64,000 bases of DNA, taken from assembly GCF_031628175.1 (NCBI RefSeq), contig NZ_JAVLVT010000002.1, positions 1 to 64,000 of the forward strand, written 5' to 3'. Shown piece by piece: positions 35,280 through 43,989 of this stretch. Origin of the DNA: Lipingzhangella_A rawalii (GTDB taxonomy: Bacteria > Actinomycetota > Actinomycetes > Streptosporangiales > Streptosporangiaceae). The notes below the pieces were generated by a model. It saw nothing but the letters and a program-made list of their open reading frames with translations, was not told the DNA's origin and searched no databases. The position numbers and the translations under genes were made by a program. Within the stretch, counting starts at the first letter, position 1. Each line of letters starts with the position of its first letter.

Positions 35280-35467
35280 ACCCAACATCCTCCGCTGTCT
35301 CGACTGGTGCCGCCGCGGCCCCGATCTGGCGCCGGTCACTGCGCACGGCTGTGTGGCTGATCTCGCACCCGCCATCCTACTTGCCCGTAGCTTCGGGCGG
35401 GGGACACCTCGCACAACCATTGCCGCAGGCGGCTGCCCGGCCTCTGGTCAGCGCCGTGTCCGCGACC

Positions 35468-35740
35468 TCAGCGGTACTCGTCCTCGTCGTCGAAGCCCAC
35501 TTCGCGGGCCTGTTCCACCGCATCGGCCTCGGGAACGTCGATGCTGTCGAACAGACTTCGGTCAAGACTCGACTCACTCAGCCAGTCCCCCTGATCACCC
35601 CCCACGACGGTCCGCTGCTCGGCGGCGTCGGCCTCCGGTGGCTCTACGGCGGGCGTGGGCTCCACATCGGGTGTGGAACCGTTCTGGTGCTGCGGATCCG
35701 GCACAAGAGTCTCCTGGGAACGTAGGGATGCGACCTCCAC
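35468..35740 (-). CDS. Small acidic hypothetical protein
   Basis: About 90 residues, starting GTG 35740 with an excellent AAGGAG site 6 nt upstream. It is proline- and glutamate-rich at first, then DRSLFDSIDVPEADAVEQAREVGFDDEDEYR at the C-terminus (two parts, the last ten residues strongly acidic). No domain, signal peptide or membrane helix is recognisable. It lies between the TetR gene (same strand) and the divergent moeZ. The VPEADAVEQ and DDEDEYR pieces recall short proteins seen in other actinobacteria, from memory. Function unknown. Confidence 0.7.
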   Translation of the reverse strand: MEVASLRSQETLVPDPQHQNGSTPDVEPTPAVEPPEADAAEQRTVVGGDQGDWLSESSLDRSLFDSIDVPEADAVEQAREVGFDDEDEYR

Positions 35741-35972
35741 GCTACTCTCCTTCTCGGGCGCGGCTCCCACGCCTGGGACGGGGCACGGCAAATCCGATGT
35801 CCATCACCGGGAATGAGAAACCCCACCAGATTGGTTGGAAAGTAGGTTAGAAGTGGTTGATGCGCGCCTGGCGCGTTCACGCAGGTGTCCGGGACGGTGG
35901 TCCCCCGGTCCTGACCGCGTGACGCGACAGCGAGCTTACCGAACCCGAACGGACCACGCGTGAGGAGCTGCT

Positions 35973-37133
35973 GTGTCGCTGCCGCCGCTGGTTGAACCAG
36001 CCGACGAGCTGACCGTGGACGAGGTACGCCGGTACTCTCGTCACCTGATCATTCCCGACGTCGGTATGTCCGGCCAAAAGCGCCTGAAGAACGCGAAGGT
36101 GCTCGTGGTCGGGGCCGGCGGGCTCGGCTCGCCCGCGCTGCTGTACCTCGCCGCCGCCGGGGTGGGCACCCTCGGCATCGTGGACTTCGATGAGGTCGAC
36201 GAGTCGAACCTACAGCGGCAGGTCATTCACGGGCAGGGCGACCTGGGCAAGTCCAAGGCCCAGTCCGCCAAGGAAAGCATCGCCGAGACGAACCCCCACG
36301 TCGAGGTGATCCTGCACGAGGTGCACCTGGACACCTCCAACGTGCTGGAGATCTTCGAGAACTACGACCTGATCCTGGATGGCACGGACAACTTCGCCAC
36401 CCGGTATATGGTCAACGATGCCGCTGTCCTCCTGGGCAAACCCTATGTCTGGGGGTCGATCTTCCGGTTCGACGGCCAGGTGAGCGTGTTCTGGGACGCC
36501 TACGGCCCGAACTACCGGGATCTGTATCCGGAGCCCCCGCCTCCCGGCATGGTGCCCTCCTGCGCCGAGGGCGGTGTCCTCGGAGTGCTGTGCGCCTCGA
36601 TCGGATCGATCATGGTCAACGAGGCGATCAAGCTCATCACCGGGATCGGCGACCCGCTGCTGGGCCGGCTGATGATCTACGACGCGCTGGAGATGACCTG
36701 GCGCACGGTGAAGGTACGCAAGGACCCGGACGCCAAGCCGATCACCGAGCTGATCGACTACGAGGCGTTCTGCGGTGCCGTCTCCGAGGAGGCTCAGGCC
36801 GCGGCGGCGGACTCCACGATCACCGCCCCCGAACTCAAGTCCATGATGGACTCCGGCCAGGAGTTCACACTCGTGGATGTGCGTGAGCCGCACGAGTACG
36901 AGATCGTGCGTATTCCCGGGTCGGTTCTGATCCCCAAGGGGGAGTTCCTTTCGGGGGAGGCGTTCGAGAAGCTTCCGCAGAACAAGCGGCTCGTGCTGCA
37001 CTGCAAGTCCGGGGGGCGCTCTGCCGAGGCCCTGGCCGCGGCCAAGGGGGCGGGGTTCACCGATGCCGTCCATGTGGGTGGCGGCGTTCTGGCCTGGGCC
37101 AACCAGGTGGATCCGAGCCTGCCGACCTACTGA
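35973..37133 (+). CDS. moeZ: Adenylyltransferase/sulfurtransferase MoeZ
   Basis: A 386-residue fusion of a MoeB/ThiF adenylation domain and a C-terminal rhodanese domain. VLVVGAGGLGSPALLYLAAAGVG (43-65) is the ATP loop, DFDEVDESNLQRQ and LDGTDNFATRY follow, and the rhodanese active-site cysteine is in LHCKSGGRSAEALA. It activates ubiquitin-like sulfur carriers by adenylation and passes them sulfur, for molybdopterin, thiamine or other thio-cofactors. The paired CxxC zinc motifs of E. coli MoeB are absent, as in mycobacterial MoeZ. GTG 35973 has GAGGAG 5 nt before it. Confidence 0.95.
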   Translation: MSLPPLVEPADELTVDEVRRYSRHLIIPDVGMSGQKRLKNAKVLVVGAGGLGSPALLYLAAAGVGTLGIVDFDEVDESNLQRQVIHGQGDLGKSKAQSAKESIAETNPHVEVILHEVHLDTSNVLEIFENYDLILDGTDNFATRYMVNDAAVLLGKPYVWGSIFRFDGQVSVFWDAYGPNYRDLYPEPPPPGMVPSCAEGGVLGVLCASIGSIMVNEAIKLITGIGDPLLGRLMIYDALEMTWRTVKVRKDPDAKPITELIDYEAFCGAVSEEAQAAAADSTITAPELKSMMDSGQEFTLVDVREPHEYEIVRIPGSVLIPKGEFLSGEAFEKLPQNKRLVLHCKSGGRSAEALAAAKGAGFTDAVHVGGGVLAWANQVDPSLPTY

Positions 37134-37191
37134 CACCCGCGCTTGTCCGGTTCGGTGACGGGCTACGTCCGTTGCCGAACCGGCCCGTTGT

Positions 37192-37533
37192 TCATGCGCC
37201 GTCCCAGCGGGCGCGGCGCATGTCCACCCGGTCGCCGTCCGGCCGCATCGGGGTTCCTTCATCCCGGTAGTGCGCGAGGGCGGCCGACTCGAGTCCGGGC
37301 GGTGGCCGTCCGTCGGCCCGCGGGACCCGCCACCACGGCACCGCCCCACCCCAACGCGCCAGCACAGCACCCACCTGGCGGGGCCCGGATTCGGCGAGGT
37401 ACTCGGCGATGTCCCCGTAGGCCATCACCCGCCCCGGGGGAATCGCCTCCACCACGTCCAGGACCCGTTGCGCGAACGGGCTGGGCTCGGGGGCCGCCGG
37501 CCCCGCAGGCGGTGTGGCGGGAATATCGATCAC
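37192..37533 (-). CDS. MGMT-family alkyltransferase-like protein (ATL)
   Basis: About 113 residues resembling the DNA-binding domain of O6-alkylguanine alkyltransferases: PFAQRVLDVVEAIPPGRVMAYGDIAEYL and GPRQVGAVLARWGGAVPWWRVPRADG. The active-site PCHR is replaced by PWWR, so it cannot accept alkyl groups and should be an ATL that flags O6-alkylguanine for nucleotide excision repair. The start is uncertain; GTG 37533 (VIDIPATPP) gives the usual family length, but no strong ribosome site precedes it. Position between adnA and moeZ homologues is shared in mycobacteria (Rv3204). Confidence 0.85.
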   Translation of the reverse strand: MIDIPATPPAGPAAPEPSPFAQRVLDVVEAIPPGRVMAYGDIAEYLAESGPRQVGAVLARWGGAVPWWRVPRADGRPPPGLESAALAHYRDEGTPMRPDGDRVDMRRARWDGA

Positions 37534-37684
37534 TTCTGTGCACGATACCGGCTGGCCGTCCCGCGCAGACCGAACCGCGTCGACTACTTTCCGTAGCTGA
37601 TTTGTTCCGCGGTCATGATTGCGTGTTGCCCGGGTTGGGTATTCGGGCGAGTAACAACAGGTGTCCCGTCGGGGGAGGAACGCC

Positions 37685-38497
37685 ATGTCAACGACGCTCG
37701 CCGCTGTCGATTTCGGGCAGGGCCTCACGGATGCCTGGAGCGCGGTGGCATCCTTCGTCCCGTTACTCGCTGCATTCTTGCTCATCCTCATCGTGGGATG
37801 GGTTATCGCCAAAATCGTCGGAAAACTGCTCGGTAAGGCACTGATGCGGATCGGCCTCGACCGCGGGCTCAGCCGCGCCGGGGTTGGCGAGTACTTCGAG
37901 CGTTCGCGGTACGGTCCCAGCGAACTTGTCGGCAAGATCGTCTACTACGCATTGCTCCTGATCGTGCTCCAGCTGGCCTTCAGTGTCTTCGGGCCGGGCA
38001 ACCCGATCACACAGCTCCTTAACGGCGTCGTGGCATGGCTGCCGAACGCGGCCGTGGCGCTGGTCATCGTCGTGGTCGCAGTCGCCATCGCAAAGATGGC
38101 CCGCGATGTGATCTCTGGAGCGCTGGGCGGACTGAGCTACGGGCGGTTCCTCGCCAACGTGGCCGGAATCTTCATCATCGGGCTGGGGGCGATCGCCGCA
38201 CTCAACCAGATCGGTGTCGCCACGACGGTGACCCAGCCGGTGCTGATCGCCATCCTCGCCACGGTCGGCGGGATCCTTGTGGTCGGTGTCGGTGGCGGCA
38301 TGATCCGTCCGATGCAGGACCGCTGGGCTCGCTGGCTCGACGCGGCGGAGCGGGAAACGGAACGGGTAACCGCCACCGAGAGCTACGAACGGGGCCGGTC
38401 CGACGCGATGCAGGGCCAGGAACAGCGCACCGAAACGACACACGCCCACACTGGTCCGAGCCAGGGCGCCGGAATGGAGGGCAGCGGATCCTACTGA
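37685..38497 (+). CDS. Mechanosensitive-channel-like conserved TM-helix protein
   Basis: A 270-residue protein with about five hydrophobic segments: LLAAFLLILIVGWVIAKIVGKLLGKAL, IVYYALLLIVLQLAFSVF, AVALVIVVVAVAIAKMARDVI, NVAGIFIIGLGAIAALNQIGVA and VLIAILATVGGILVVGVGG. The repeated V/I-AKI/M pattern matches the conserved TM helix repeat related to MscS channels. The C-terminal tail is polar and charged. ATG 37685 has GGGGGAGG 5 nt before it. A role in osmotic response is plausible but not shown. Confidence 0.88.
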   Translation: MSTTLAAVDFGQGLTDAWSAVASFVPLLAAFLLILIVGWVIAKIVGKLLGKALMRIGLDRGLSRAGVGEYFERSRYGPSELVGKIVYYALLLIVLQLAFSVFGPGNPITQLLNGVVAWLPNAAVALVIVVVAVAIAKMARDVISGALGGLSYGRFLANVAGIFIIGLGAIAALNQIGVATTVTQPVLIAILATVGGILVVGVGGGMIRPMQDRWARWLDAAERETERVTATESYERGRSDAMQGQEQRTETTHAHTGPSQGAGMEGSGSY

Positions 38498-38522
38498 CGC
38501 GCACCGGACTCACGGGCTGACT

Positions 38523-38546
38523 TGAGCCCGGACGTGTCCGGGCTCA
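38523..38546. terminator. Hairpin terminator after the mechanosensitive-like gene
   Basis: Perfect 11-bp stem (TGAGCCCGGAC, 38523-38533, with 38536-38546) and a 2-nt loop, 25 nt after the stop codon. Confidence 0.75.
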
Positions 38547-38549
38547 GCT

Positions 38550-38577
38550 GGGGCGAGGCCAGACATGGTCTCGCCCC
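38550..38577. terminator. Second tandem hairpin
   Basis: A 12-bp stem with one G-T pair (38550-38561 with 38566-38577) and loop GACA, three bases beyond the first hairpin. The pair lies between convergent genes and probably insulates them. Confidence 0.7.
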
Positions 38578-38603
38578 GTGGCATGTTTAGCTTGACGTTT
38601 AAG

Positions 38604-38849
38604 CTAGAGCAGTTCCCCGCCGCGCAGCTCGTCTCGGGAGAGCCGGTCCATCCGACGCACCAGAAGCGTAGCGCTCACCACCGGGATCAGCAGCGCTGCC
38701 CAGAAGACCACGCTGCCCAAACCTCCGGCGAAAACCAGGATAATGACGCTGAGCACAATCAACAGACTGTGCAGGAGAACGTCAATCCGATCACGCCGAA
38801 TCAACACCCCGAGCGGGGGGCGGGCTGCCCCGTGCCGGCCGCTCCTCAT
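38604..38849 (-). CDS. Small two-helix membrane protein, unknown
   Basis: About 81 residues: a basic N-terminus (MRSGRHGAARPPLGVLIRRDRID) and two adjacent hydrophobic helices (VLLHSLLIVLSVIILVFAGGLG and VVFWAALLIPVVSATLLV), then a charged tail. ATG 38849 has AGAGGA about 9 nt upstream; extension to 38951 adds only low-complexity residues. No family recognised. Confidence 0.65.
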   Translation of the reverse strand: MRSGRHGAARPPLGVLIRRDRIDVLLHSLLIVLSVIILVFAGGLGSVVFWAALLIPVVSATLLVRRMDRLSRDELRGGELL

Positions 38850-39162
38850 GCATACTTCCTCTCTCGTGAAACCACGCCCGGCCGTGGTCTGGGAAGTGGA
38901 CAGGCGCGGTCGACCATGCCCAGCCCGCGCCGCGCAGCCACGGCTGAACACGTGACCGTCCTGGCACCAGACGCTATAGCACCAGGGGCCGTACCGGGCG
39001 GAAATCGCCGTGGCCGGCTCGTCTCCCGAGCCACGACAGGGAAGTCTGCGTCAGTGCGGGGTTCCTGCCGACGCGCCCCCGGCAGGAACCCCGCACTGAA
39101 CACGGGCGGGGACACCAGCTGTATGCGTTCCGACTCCGGGCGACGCCCGAGAATCCGGCGGC

Positions 39163-39474
39163 TCAGCGAACGAACCCGAGATCGCGCGCCAGCGAACAGA
39201 TCGACATCAGCCTCAGCGTCTCCCAGTCGTAGGAGTCCCCGGTGGAGTCCCAGCCACGTTCCCGCGCACCATCGAGGAAACCCCGCAGGTAGTGCGCCAA
39301 ACTGGTGCGGGTGACCGGGACCCCGTCCTGACTGATGGAGTCGCGGATCGCGGCCGTGTGCTGGTCGATCTGGGCCAGGAGCCCGGGATGAACCGACGTG
39401 CTCAGCATCCCGAAAGCATCAAGATCGCGAGAGAGCTGAGTGAGCGGACACTCGGTGAAGAACCCACGGAGCAT
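39163..39474 (-). CDS. DUF6401-like small protein
   Basis: About 103 residues, helical. VHPGLLAQIDQHTAAIRDSI, LAHYLRGFLDGARERGW and DSYDWETLRLMSICSLARDLGFVR resemble short actinobacterial DUF6401 proteins as I remember them; no function is established. ATG 39474 has GAGGTGG 6 nt before it. A TATAGT -10 box lies 47 nt upstream of the start. Confidence 0.75.
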   Translation of the reverse strand: MLRGFFTECPLTQLSRDLDAFGMLSTSVHPGLLAQIDQHTAAIRDSISQDGVPVTRTSLAHYLRGFLDGARERGWDSTGDSYDWETLRLMSICSLARDLGFVR

Positions 39475-39520
39475 GGACTTCCACCTCAACGAACGTGGGG
39501 TAACGGACGGAACCTAAGCG

Positions 39521-39526
39521 ACTATA
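39521..39526 (-). promoter_or_regulatory. Candidate -10 box for the DUF6401-like gene
   Basis: TATAGT on the minus strand in an AT-rich patch upstream of the 39474 start. No good -35 match is present at 17 bp, so confidence is limited. Confidence 0.4.
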
Positions 39527-39691
39527 TCCGCATTCAGTACAACTTCGGCCCACTGTGCCGGAAACCACACGATCCGTGCATACCGCACGCACGCCCGGTC
39601 CGCGGCAGCTCGTGCCGCGCGGTCCGTGCGCCACGAGCCCCCGGGAGGCCCGCCGTACCGGACGGACTGCACCGAAACGATGCGGCCGATC

Positions 39692-40456
39692 CTACGTGCC
39701 GAGTCCGAGCGCCTCGATCCGGGCGGTGTGGGCATCGGTGATGCGGGCGAACACCCGCCCCACCGCGGCCAGATCCCCGGCCTCCCCCGTACCGGACTCC
39801 GAGATCCCACTGACCAGGCGCGCCAGCGCGGGCCGCTCCATCGCCACCCGCTGCGCCTGGCTCAGGGCCTCCCCGACCAGCCGCCGCGCCCACAGGGCCA
39901 ACCGGCCCGCCAGTGCGGGATCCTCGTCAATCGCCGCACGCACCCGCCGCACCACGAAATCCGCACGCCCCGTCTCGGCCAGTACCCCGTGCACGAGCTC
40001 CTGGGTATCCGTGTCGGACACCTGGGCCAGGTGCCGGTAGAAATCCCCCGCGATCCCATCGCCGACATAGGCCTTCACGAGGCTCTCCACCCAGCCCTGG
40101 GGCTGGGTCTGCTCGTGCCAGGTGTCCAGCGGCACCACGAAGGGCTCCATTGCCGCCTCGGGATCGGCGCCGAGCCACACCAGATGGTCCCGCAACCGGG
40201 TGTAGTGCTCGTACTCGGTGGCGGCGATCCCCGCCAGCTCGGCCTTGTCGCCGAGGCTCGGCGCCAGCTCCGCGTCCGAGGTCAGCCGGAAGAAGGACAC
40301 CAGCTCGGCGTAGGCCAGCAAGCCGAGCAACTCCACCATTCCCTGGGAGCGGGCCGACGGGTCGACCGCATCCCCGGCGTCGGATGTGGTGGCACTCGAT
40401 GCGGAATTCTGGACGCCACCCGGGCCCTCAGCATCGTGGACAGGACCGTCAGTCAT
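39692..40456 (-). CDS. Ferritin-like fold protein (MiaE-like)
   Basis: A 254-residue protein. After a 38-residue acidic, disordered N-terminus it is four-helical: MVELLGLLAYAELVSFFRL, LAGIAATEYEHYTRLRDHLVWLG, WVESLVKAYVGDGIAGDFYRHLA and the later helices. E50 and the ExxH (EYEHY) fit a di-iron ferritin-like site. Homologues are the neighbour of the RhlE-type helicase gene in mycobacteria (Rv3210c), and the two are again divergent here. Substrate unknown; tRNA hydroxylase-like activity is a family-level guess. Confidence 0.85.
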   Translation of the reverse strand: MTDGPVHDAEGPGGVQNSASSATTSDAGDAVDPSARSQGMVELLGLLAYAELVSFFRLTSDAELAPSLGDKAELAGIAATEYEHYTRLRDHLVWLGADPEAAMEPFVVPLDTWHEQTQPQGWVESLVKAYVGDGIAGDFYRHLAQVSDTDTQELVHGVLAETGRADFVVRRVRAAIDEDPALAGRLALWARRLVGEALSQAQRVAMERPALARLVSGISESGTGEAGDLAAVGRVFARITDAHTARIEALGLGT

Positions 40457-40985
40457 GGTGCAAAGCCTAATGGTGGCCCGGAACGTGGGGGGCGTCGCAT
40501 CCCCGATCCGGGACTATTCCGGCCTGCGGCGGCGTTGTGCACGGTGGTGGCGGGGCGGGATCCGTCACGGACGTTTCGGATCACTTTCCCCAGCTGGGAC
40601 GTGAGCCGTTACACTGGCGGCGGCGACCGGCCCGATGCCGGTACCTGCCGATCCGCACGGGTAGCGCTTGCACCACGCGCTCCCGTGGCACTACGGCCCC
40701 GCATCGGCGGTCTCGACGTATCGAGACCGCGTCGTGGCCGAGGCGGATCGCAGACACGCTCCCACCACAACGAAGCGAAAGCCCTGGCGACCGGGTGCAT
40801 GCCAAGCACCACACGGAAATCGCCATGCTTCGTCGGATGTCGGCCAACACCGACGCTGGCCCTGTACTTTCGCGCGCCGCGGTCATCCGCGAGCCGCGCC
40901 GGAGCCAGCCGACCGGAGCGGCGCCCAGGGCGTTCGGACACAGTCTCGGGCCCGAGTGGCCCCAGCCTTGAGGGAGGCACCAGCC
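40457..40985. other. 529-bp divergent region with a perfect leader hairpin
   Basis: No convincing gene. It separates the ferritin-like gene from the DEAD-box helicase gene. A perfect 10-bp hairpin with a 4-nt loop (GCGGTCTCGA, 40707-40716, with 40721-40730) lies about 255 bp before the helicase start and may form part of a long structured leader. Open frames crossing it upstream of the helicase have histidine/arginine-rich compositions unlike a real protein. Confidence 0.6.
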
Positions 40986-42560
40986 CTGACAACCGCAGTT
41001 CACACCAAACACGCCGCCACGTTCCGCGAGCTGGGCGTCAGCTCGGAGATCGCCGATGCGTTGGAGGCAGAAGGCGTCATCGAGCCGTTCCCCATCCAGG
41101 AGTTGGCGCTGCCACTGGCACTAGGCAGAACGGACATCATCGGACAGGCCCGAACGGGCACCGGCAAGACCCTGGCCTTCGGGATTCCCCTGTTGGAGCA
41201 GGTTCAGGCCGCCCCCGGGCGGGCGAACCGTCCCCGAACGCTGGTGGTGGTCCCCACCCGCGAACTCGCAATTCAGGTCGCGGCGGACCTCACCACCGCC
41301 AGCAAGCGCATGGATGCGCGCATCCTCACCGTCTACGGGGGGCGTTCCTACGAGCCCCAGATCTCGGGGCTCGCCGCGGGGGTCGACGTTGTCGTGGGAA
41401 CCCCCGGACGACTACTCGACCTGGAGAATCAGGGGCATCTCGACCTCTCGGAGGTCTCGGCCCTGGTTCTCGACGAAGCTGACAAGATGCTGGACCTGGG
41501 CTTCCTACCGGACGTGGAGAAGATCCTCACGCTCGCGCCCGACCAGCGCCAGGTCATGCTGTTCTCCGCGACGATGCCGAGTGAGATCGTCGCGCTGTCC
41601 CGCCGCTATCTCTCCCAGCCCACCCATGTGCGCGCTGGCGAGGAGGATTCTGGCCCCCGCCCGGAGGGGACCACGGAACAGCACGTGTTCCGCACCCACC
41701 CCATCGACAAGATCGAGATGCTGGTGCGGCTGTTGCAGGCCGAGGACCACGAGCAGTCCATGGTCTTCTGTGAGACGAAGCGGACCTGCGACAAGGTGGC
41801 CACGGTGCTCTCGGACCGCGGTTTCGCTGCCGCCGCCGTCCACGGCGATTTGGGTCAGGGGCAGCGGGAACGCGCCCTGCGTGCGTTCCGCAACGGCAAG
41901 ATCGAGGTTCTCGTCGCGACCGACGTCGCCGCCCGCGGGCTGGACGTCGACGAGGTCACCCACGTCGTGAACTACGAGTGCCCCGCCGACGAGAAGACCT
42001 ACGTGCACCGGATCGGGCGCACGGGCCGGGCCGGACGCACCGGCACGTCGGTGACCTTCATCGACTGGGCGGAACTCGCGCGGTGGAAGGTCATCAACAA
42101 TGCCCTCGGGCTGGACTTCGGTGAGCCACCGGAGACCTACTCCACCTCCGAGCACTTCCACACCCAGCTCCGCATCCCGGCCGACGCGACCGGCCAGCGC
42201 GGTAAGCAGCGCAAGCGTGCCGGGCTGAACGCCGAGGAGCTGGAGGACGTCGGGGAAACCGGGCAGCGCGCCACAACCAAGCCGGCGAAGGGCGGCACGT
42301 CCGGGTCCTCGAGCAAGACGTCCGGGTCCCGGAAGTCGCAGGCCAAGGACACCGGCAACGATGCCGAGGGGGGACGCCCGCGGCGTCGACGCCGGCGGCG
42401 GTCGCCGAGCTCCACGGCCGCAACCGCCGCAGACACGGCATCGGAGAGCACCCCGCCCCAGAACAAGGGCGGCGAGGATGGCGGCACGACGCAGCGGTCC
42501 CGCCGGCGTCGGCGCCGCACCCGCAGCGGAGTGGACGTTCGCTCCGACGGCGAGGGCTGA
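40986..42560 (+). CDS. rhlE: DEAD-box RNA helicase, RhlE-type
   Basis: About 524 residues. Q motif FPIQELALPLAL, motif I ARTGTGKTLAF, PTRELAIQ, TPGRLLDL, motif II VLDEADKMLDLGF, SAT in FSATMPSE, and HRIGRTGRAGRTG are intact. The final 130 residues are a lysine/arginine-rich disordered tail (RRRRRRSPSS) for RNA binding. The best ribosome site, AGGGAGG at 40971-40977, points to a CTG at 40986 (LTTAVHTKHAATF), 8 nt downstream; in-frame TTG 40968 and GTG 40956 lack one. Length and neighbours match mycobacterial Rv3211. It unwinds structured RNA in ribosome assembly or decay. Confidence 0.9.
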   Translation: MTTAVHTKHAATFRELGVSSEIADALEAEGVIEPFPIQELALPLALGRTDIIGQARTGTGKTLAFGIPLLEQVQAAPGRANRPRTLVVVPTRELAIQVAADLTTASKRMDARILTVYGGRSYEPQISGLAAGVDVVVGTPGRLLDLENQGHLDLSEVSALVLDEADKMLDLGFLPDVEKILTLAPDQRQVMLFSATMPSEIVALSRRYLSQPTHVRAGEEDSGPRPEGTTEQHVFRTHPIDKIEMLVRLLQAEDHEQSMVFCETKRTCDKVATVLSDRGFAAAAVHGDLGQGQRERALRAFRNGKIEVLVATDVAARGLDVDEVTHVVNYECPADEKTYVHRIGRTGRAGRTGTSVTFIDWAELARWKVINNALGLDFGEPPETYSTSEHFHTQLRIPADATGQRGKQRKRAGLNAEELEDVGETGQRATTKPAKGGTSGSSSKTSGSRKSQAKDTGNDAEGGRPRRRRRRRSPSSTAATAADTASESTPPQNKGGEDGGTTQRSRRRRRRTRSGVDVRSDGEG

Positions 42561-42603
42561 CCTGGGGTGCGGTTGGGGATCGACCGATCCGGCCCCACCG
42601 CAC

Positions 42604-43989
42604 TCACGGACGAGACAGGACGTCTACCAGCTGGGGAAAAGCGTGTTGGTAGCCGTCCAGGAGCCTGCGGGCGACGTGGATGGAGTCCACCAGTGGGTGC
42701 GTCCCCAGAGCCCGCAACGCCAGCGAGCGCGATCCGGTGCGCACCGCGGCGATCGTGTCGCGCTCGGTTCCCTTCACCGCGTGGACGAGGCCCAGCTGAT
42801 GGTGGCTCAGCGGGGCCAGCGGCTCCGGCCGAGCCCCGGCGGCGTCCACGATGCAGGGAACCTCGACCACCGCGTCGGCGTCGAGACCGGCCAGCGCCCC
42901 CCGGTTGCGAACGTTGAGGATCCACCGGCTCGGTTCGTCCCGCAGGATCGCCCGCATGACAGCGAGGGCCACGCGGTCGTACCCACCGCCGTCCAGATCG
43001 GCTTCGGCGCGACCGAGGTCCCCGGCCGCGCCGCGGCTGTCGGACATGTAGGTTTCCTCGCGCTCCCTGCGGGTGCGCTCCCAGGCGGCGAGGGCCTCTT
43101 CCGGGGTGGGGTGGGGCGAGCGGTAGAAGTGGGCCTGTTGGCCGACGAGCTGTTGACCGCGGGTACCCGCACCCTCGGTCCGCGAGCGTTCCACGGCCGC
43201 GCGGGCTTCCCGGGCCCGGTAGTAGTAGTACAGGTACTCGTTGGGAATCGCCCCCAGGGCGCGCAGCCAGTCCACCCCGAACAGGTGGCCCTCCTCGAAC
43301 GAGGCCAGGGCCTCGGGGTCGTCGAGGAGTTCCGGCAGCAGGTCGTGGTCTGCGTCCCACAGGCCGCGCAGCCAGCCGAGGTGGTTGAGTCCCGCATAGT
43401 CGGACCGAACCCGGCCCGGATCCGTGCCCAGCGCGCGACATGCCCGCCGGGCCAGGCCTACGGGTGAGTCGCAGATCCCGATCACCCGCTGGCCAAGCGC
43501 CCGCGTCATTGCCTCCGTGACCATCCCTGCGGGGTTCGTGAAGTTGATGACCCACGACGTGGGGGCGCGCGTGGCGATGCGCTCGGCGATCTGCTCCGCG
43601 ACGGGGAGTGTGCGTAGGCCGTAGCTGATGCCACCCGCGCCCACCGTCTCCTGACCGAGCACCTCCAGATCGAGGGCGACGGTTTCGTCAAGCACCCTCC
43701 CCCGGGTTCCTCCCACCCGGATCGCACAGAATACGACGGCGGCGCCCGACAGGGCCGTGTCCAGATCGCTGCACAGCCGCACCCGCAGATCCGGCTGGCG
43801 GCCGTGGTGGTGCCCCCAACTCTGCCGCTGGCCGGCCAGCACGGACTCGATGGCGGCGAGCCGTCCCCGGTCCGAATCGTGCAACACCAGCTCGGAGATG
43901 ACCGGGTCGCCGGTCGCGGCATCCGCCAACAGGGCCCGGTGGATCAGAGGGACGCGGAAACCGCCGCCGCCGAGGATCGTCAATCGCAC
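42604..43989 (-). CDS. Glycoside hydrolase family 4, 6-phospho-beta-glucosidase-like
   Basis: About 461 residues. VRLTILGGGGFRVPLIHRALL is the NAD-binding loop; the Mn-binding cysteine is in IGICDSPVGLARRA and the histidine in YAGLNHLGWLRGLW; FTNPAGMVTEAM and TVGAGGISYGLRTLPVAEQIAERI are family hallmarks. GH4 enzymes cleave phosphoglycosides by an NAD-dependent oxidation-elimination route. GTG 43989 has GGAGG 10 nt upstream. No PTS genes are nearby, so the phosphorylated substrate would have to come from elsewhere or from the divergent PfkB kinase; specificity is not determined. Confidence 0.88.
   Translation of the reverse strand: MRLTILGGGGFRVPLIHRALLADAATGDPVISELVLHDSDRGRLAAIESVLAGQRQSWGHHHGRQPDLRVRLCSDLDTALSGAAVVFCAIRVGGTRGRVLDETVALDLEVLGQETVGAGGISYGLRTLPVAEQIAERIATRAPTSWVINFTNPAGMVTEAMTRALGQRVIGICDSPVGLARRACRALGTDPGRVRSDYAGLNHLGWLRGLWDADHDLLPELLDDPEALASFEEGHLFGVDWLRALGAIPNEYLYYYYRAREARAAVERSRTEGAGTRGQQLVGQQAHFYRSPHPTPEEALAAWERTRREREETYMSDSRGAAGDLGRAEADLDGGGYDRVALAVMRAILRDEPSRWILNVRNRGALAGLDADAVVEVPCIVDAAGARPEPLAPLSHHQLGLVHAVKGTERDTIAAVRTGSRSLALRALGTHPLVDSIHVARRLLDGYQHAFPQLVDVLSRP

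Noticed and set aside
37192..37935. Long form of the alkyltransferase-like protein starting at 37935
   Set aside because: The additional N-terminal part is antisense to the start of the mechanosensitive-like gene and is not MGMT-like; the short form fits the family length.
40668..40985. N-terminal extension of the DEAD-box helicase from 40668
   Set aside because: The extra 106 residues are histidine/arginine-rich without similarity to helicases, and the ribosome site is just before 40986.
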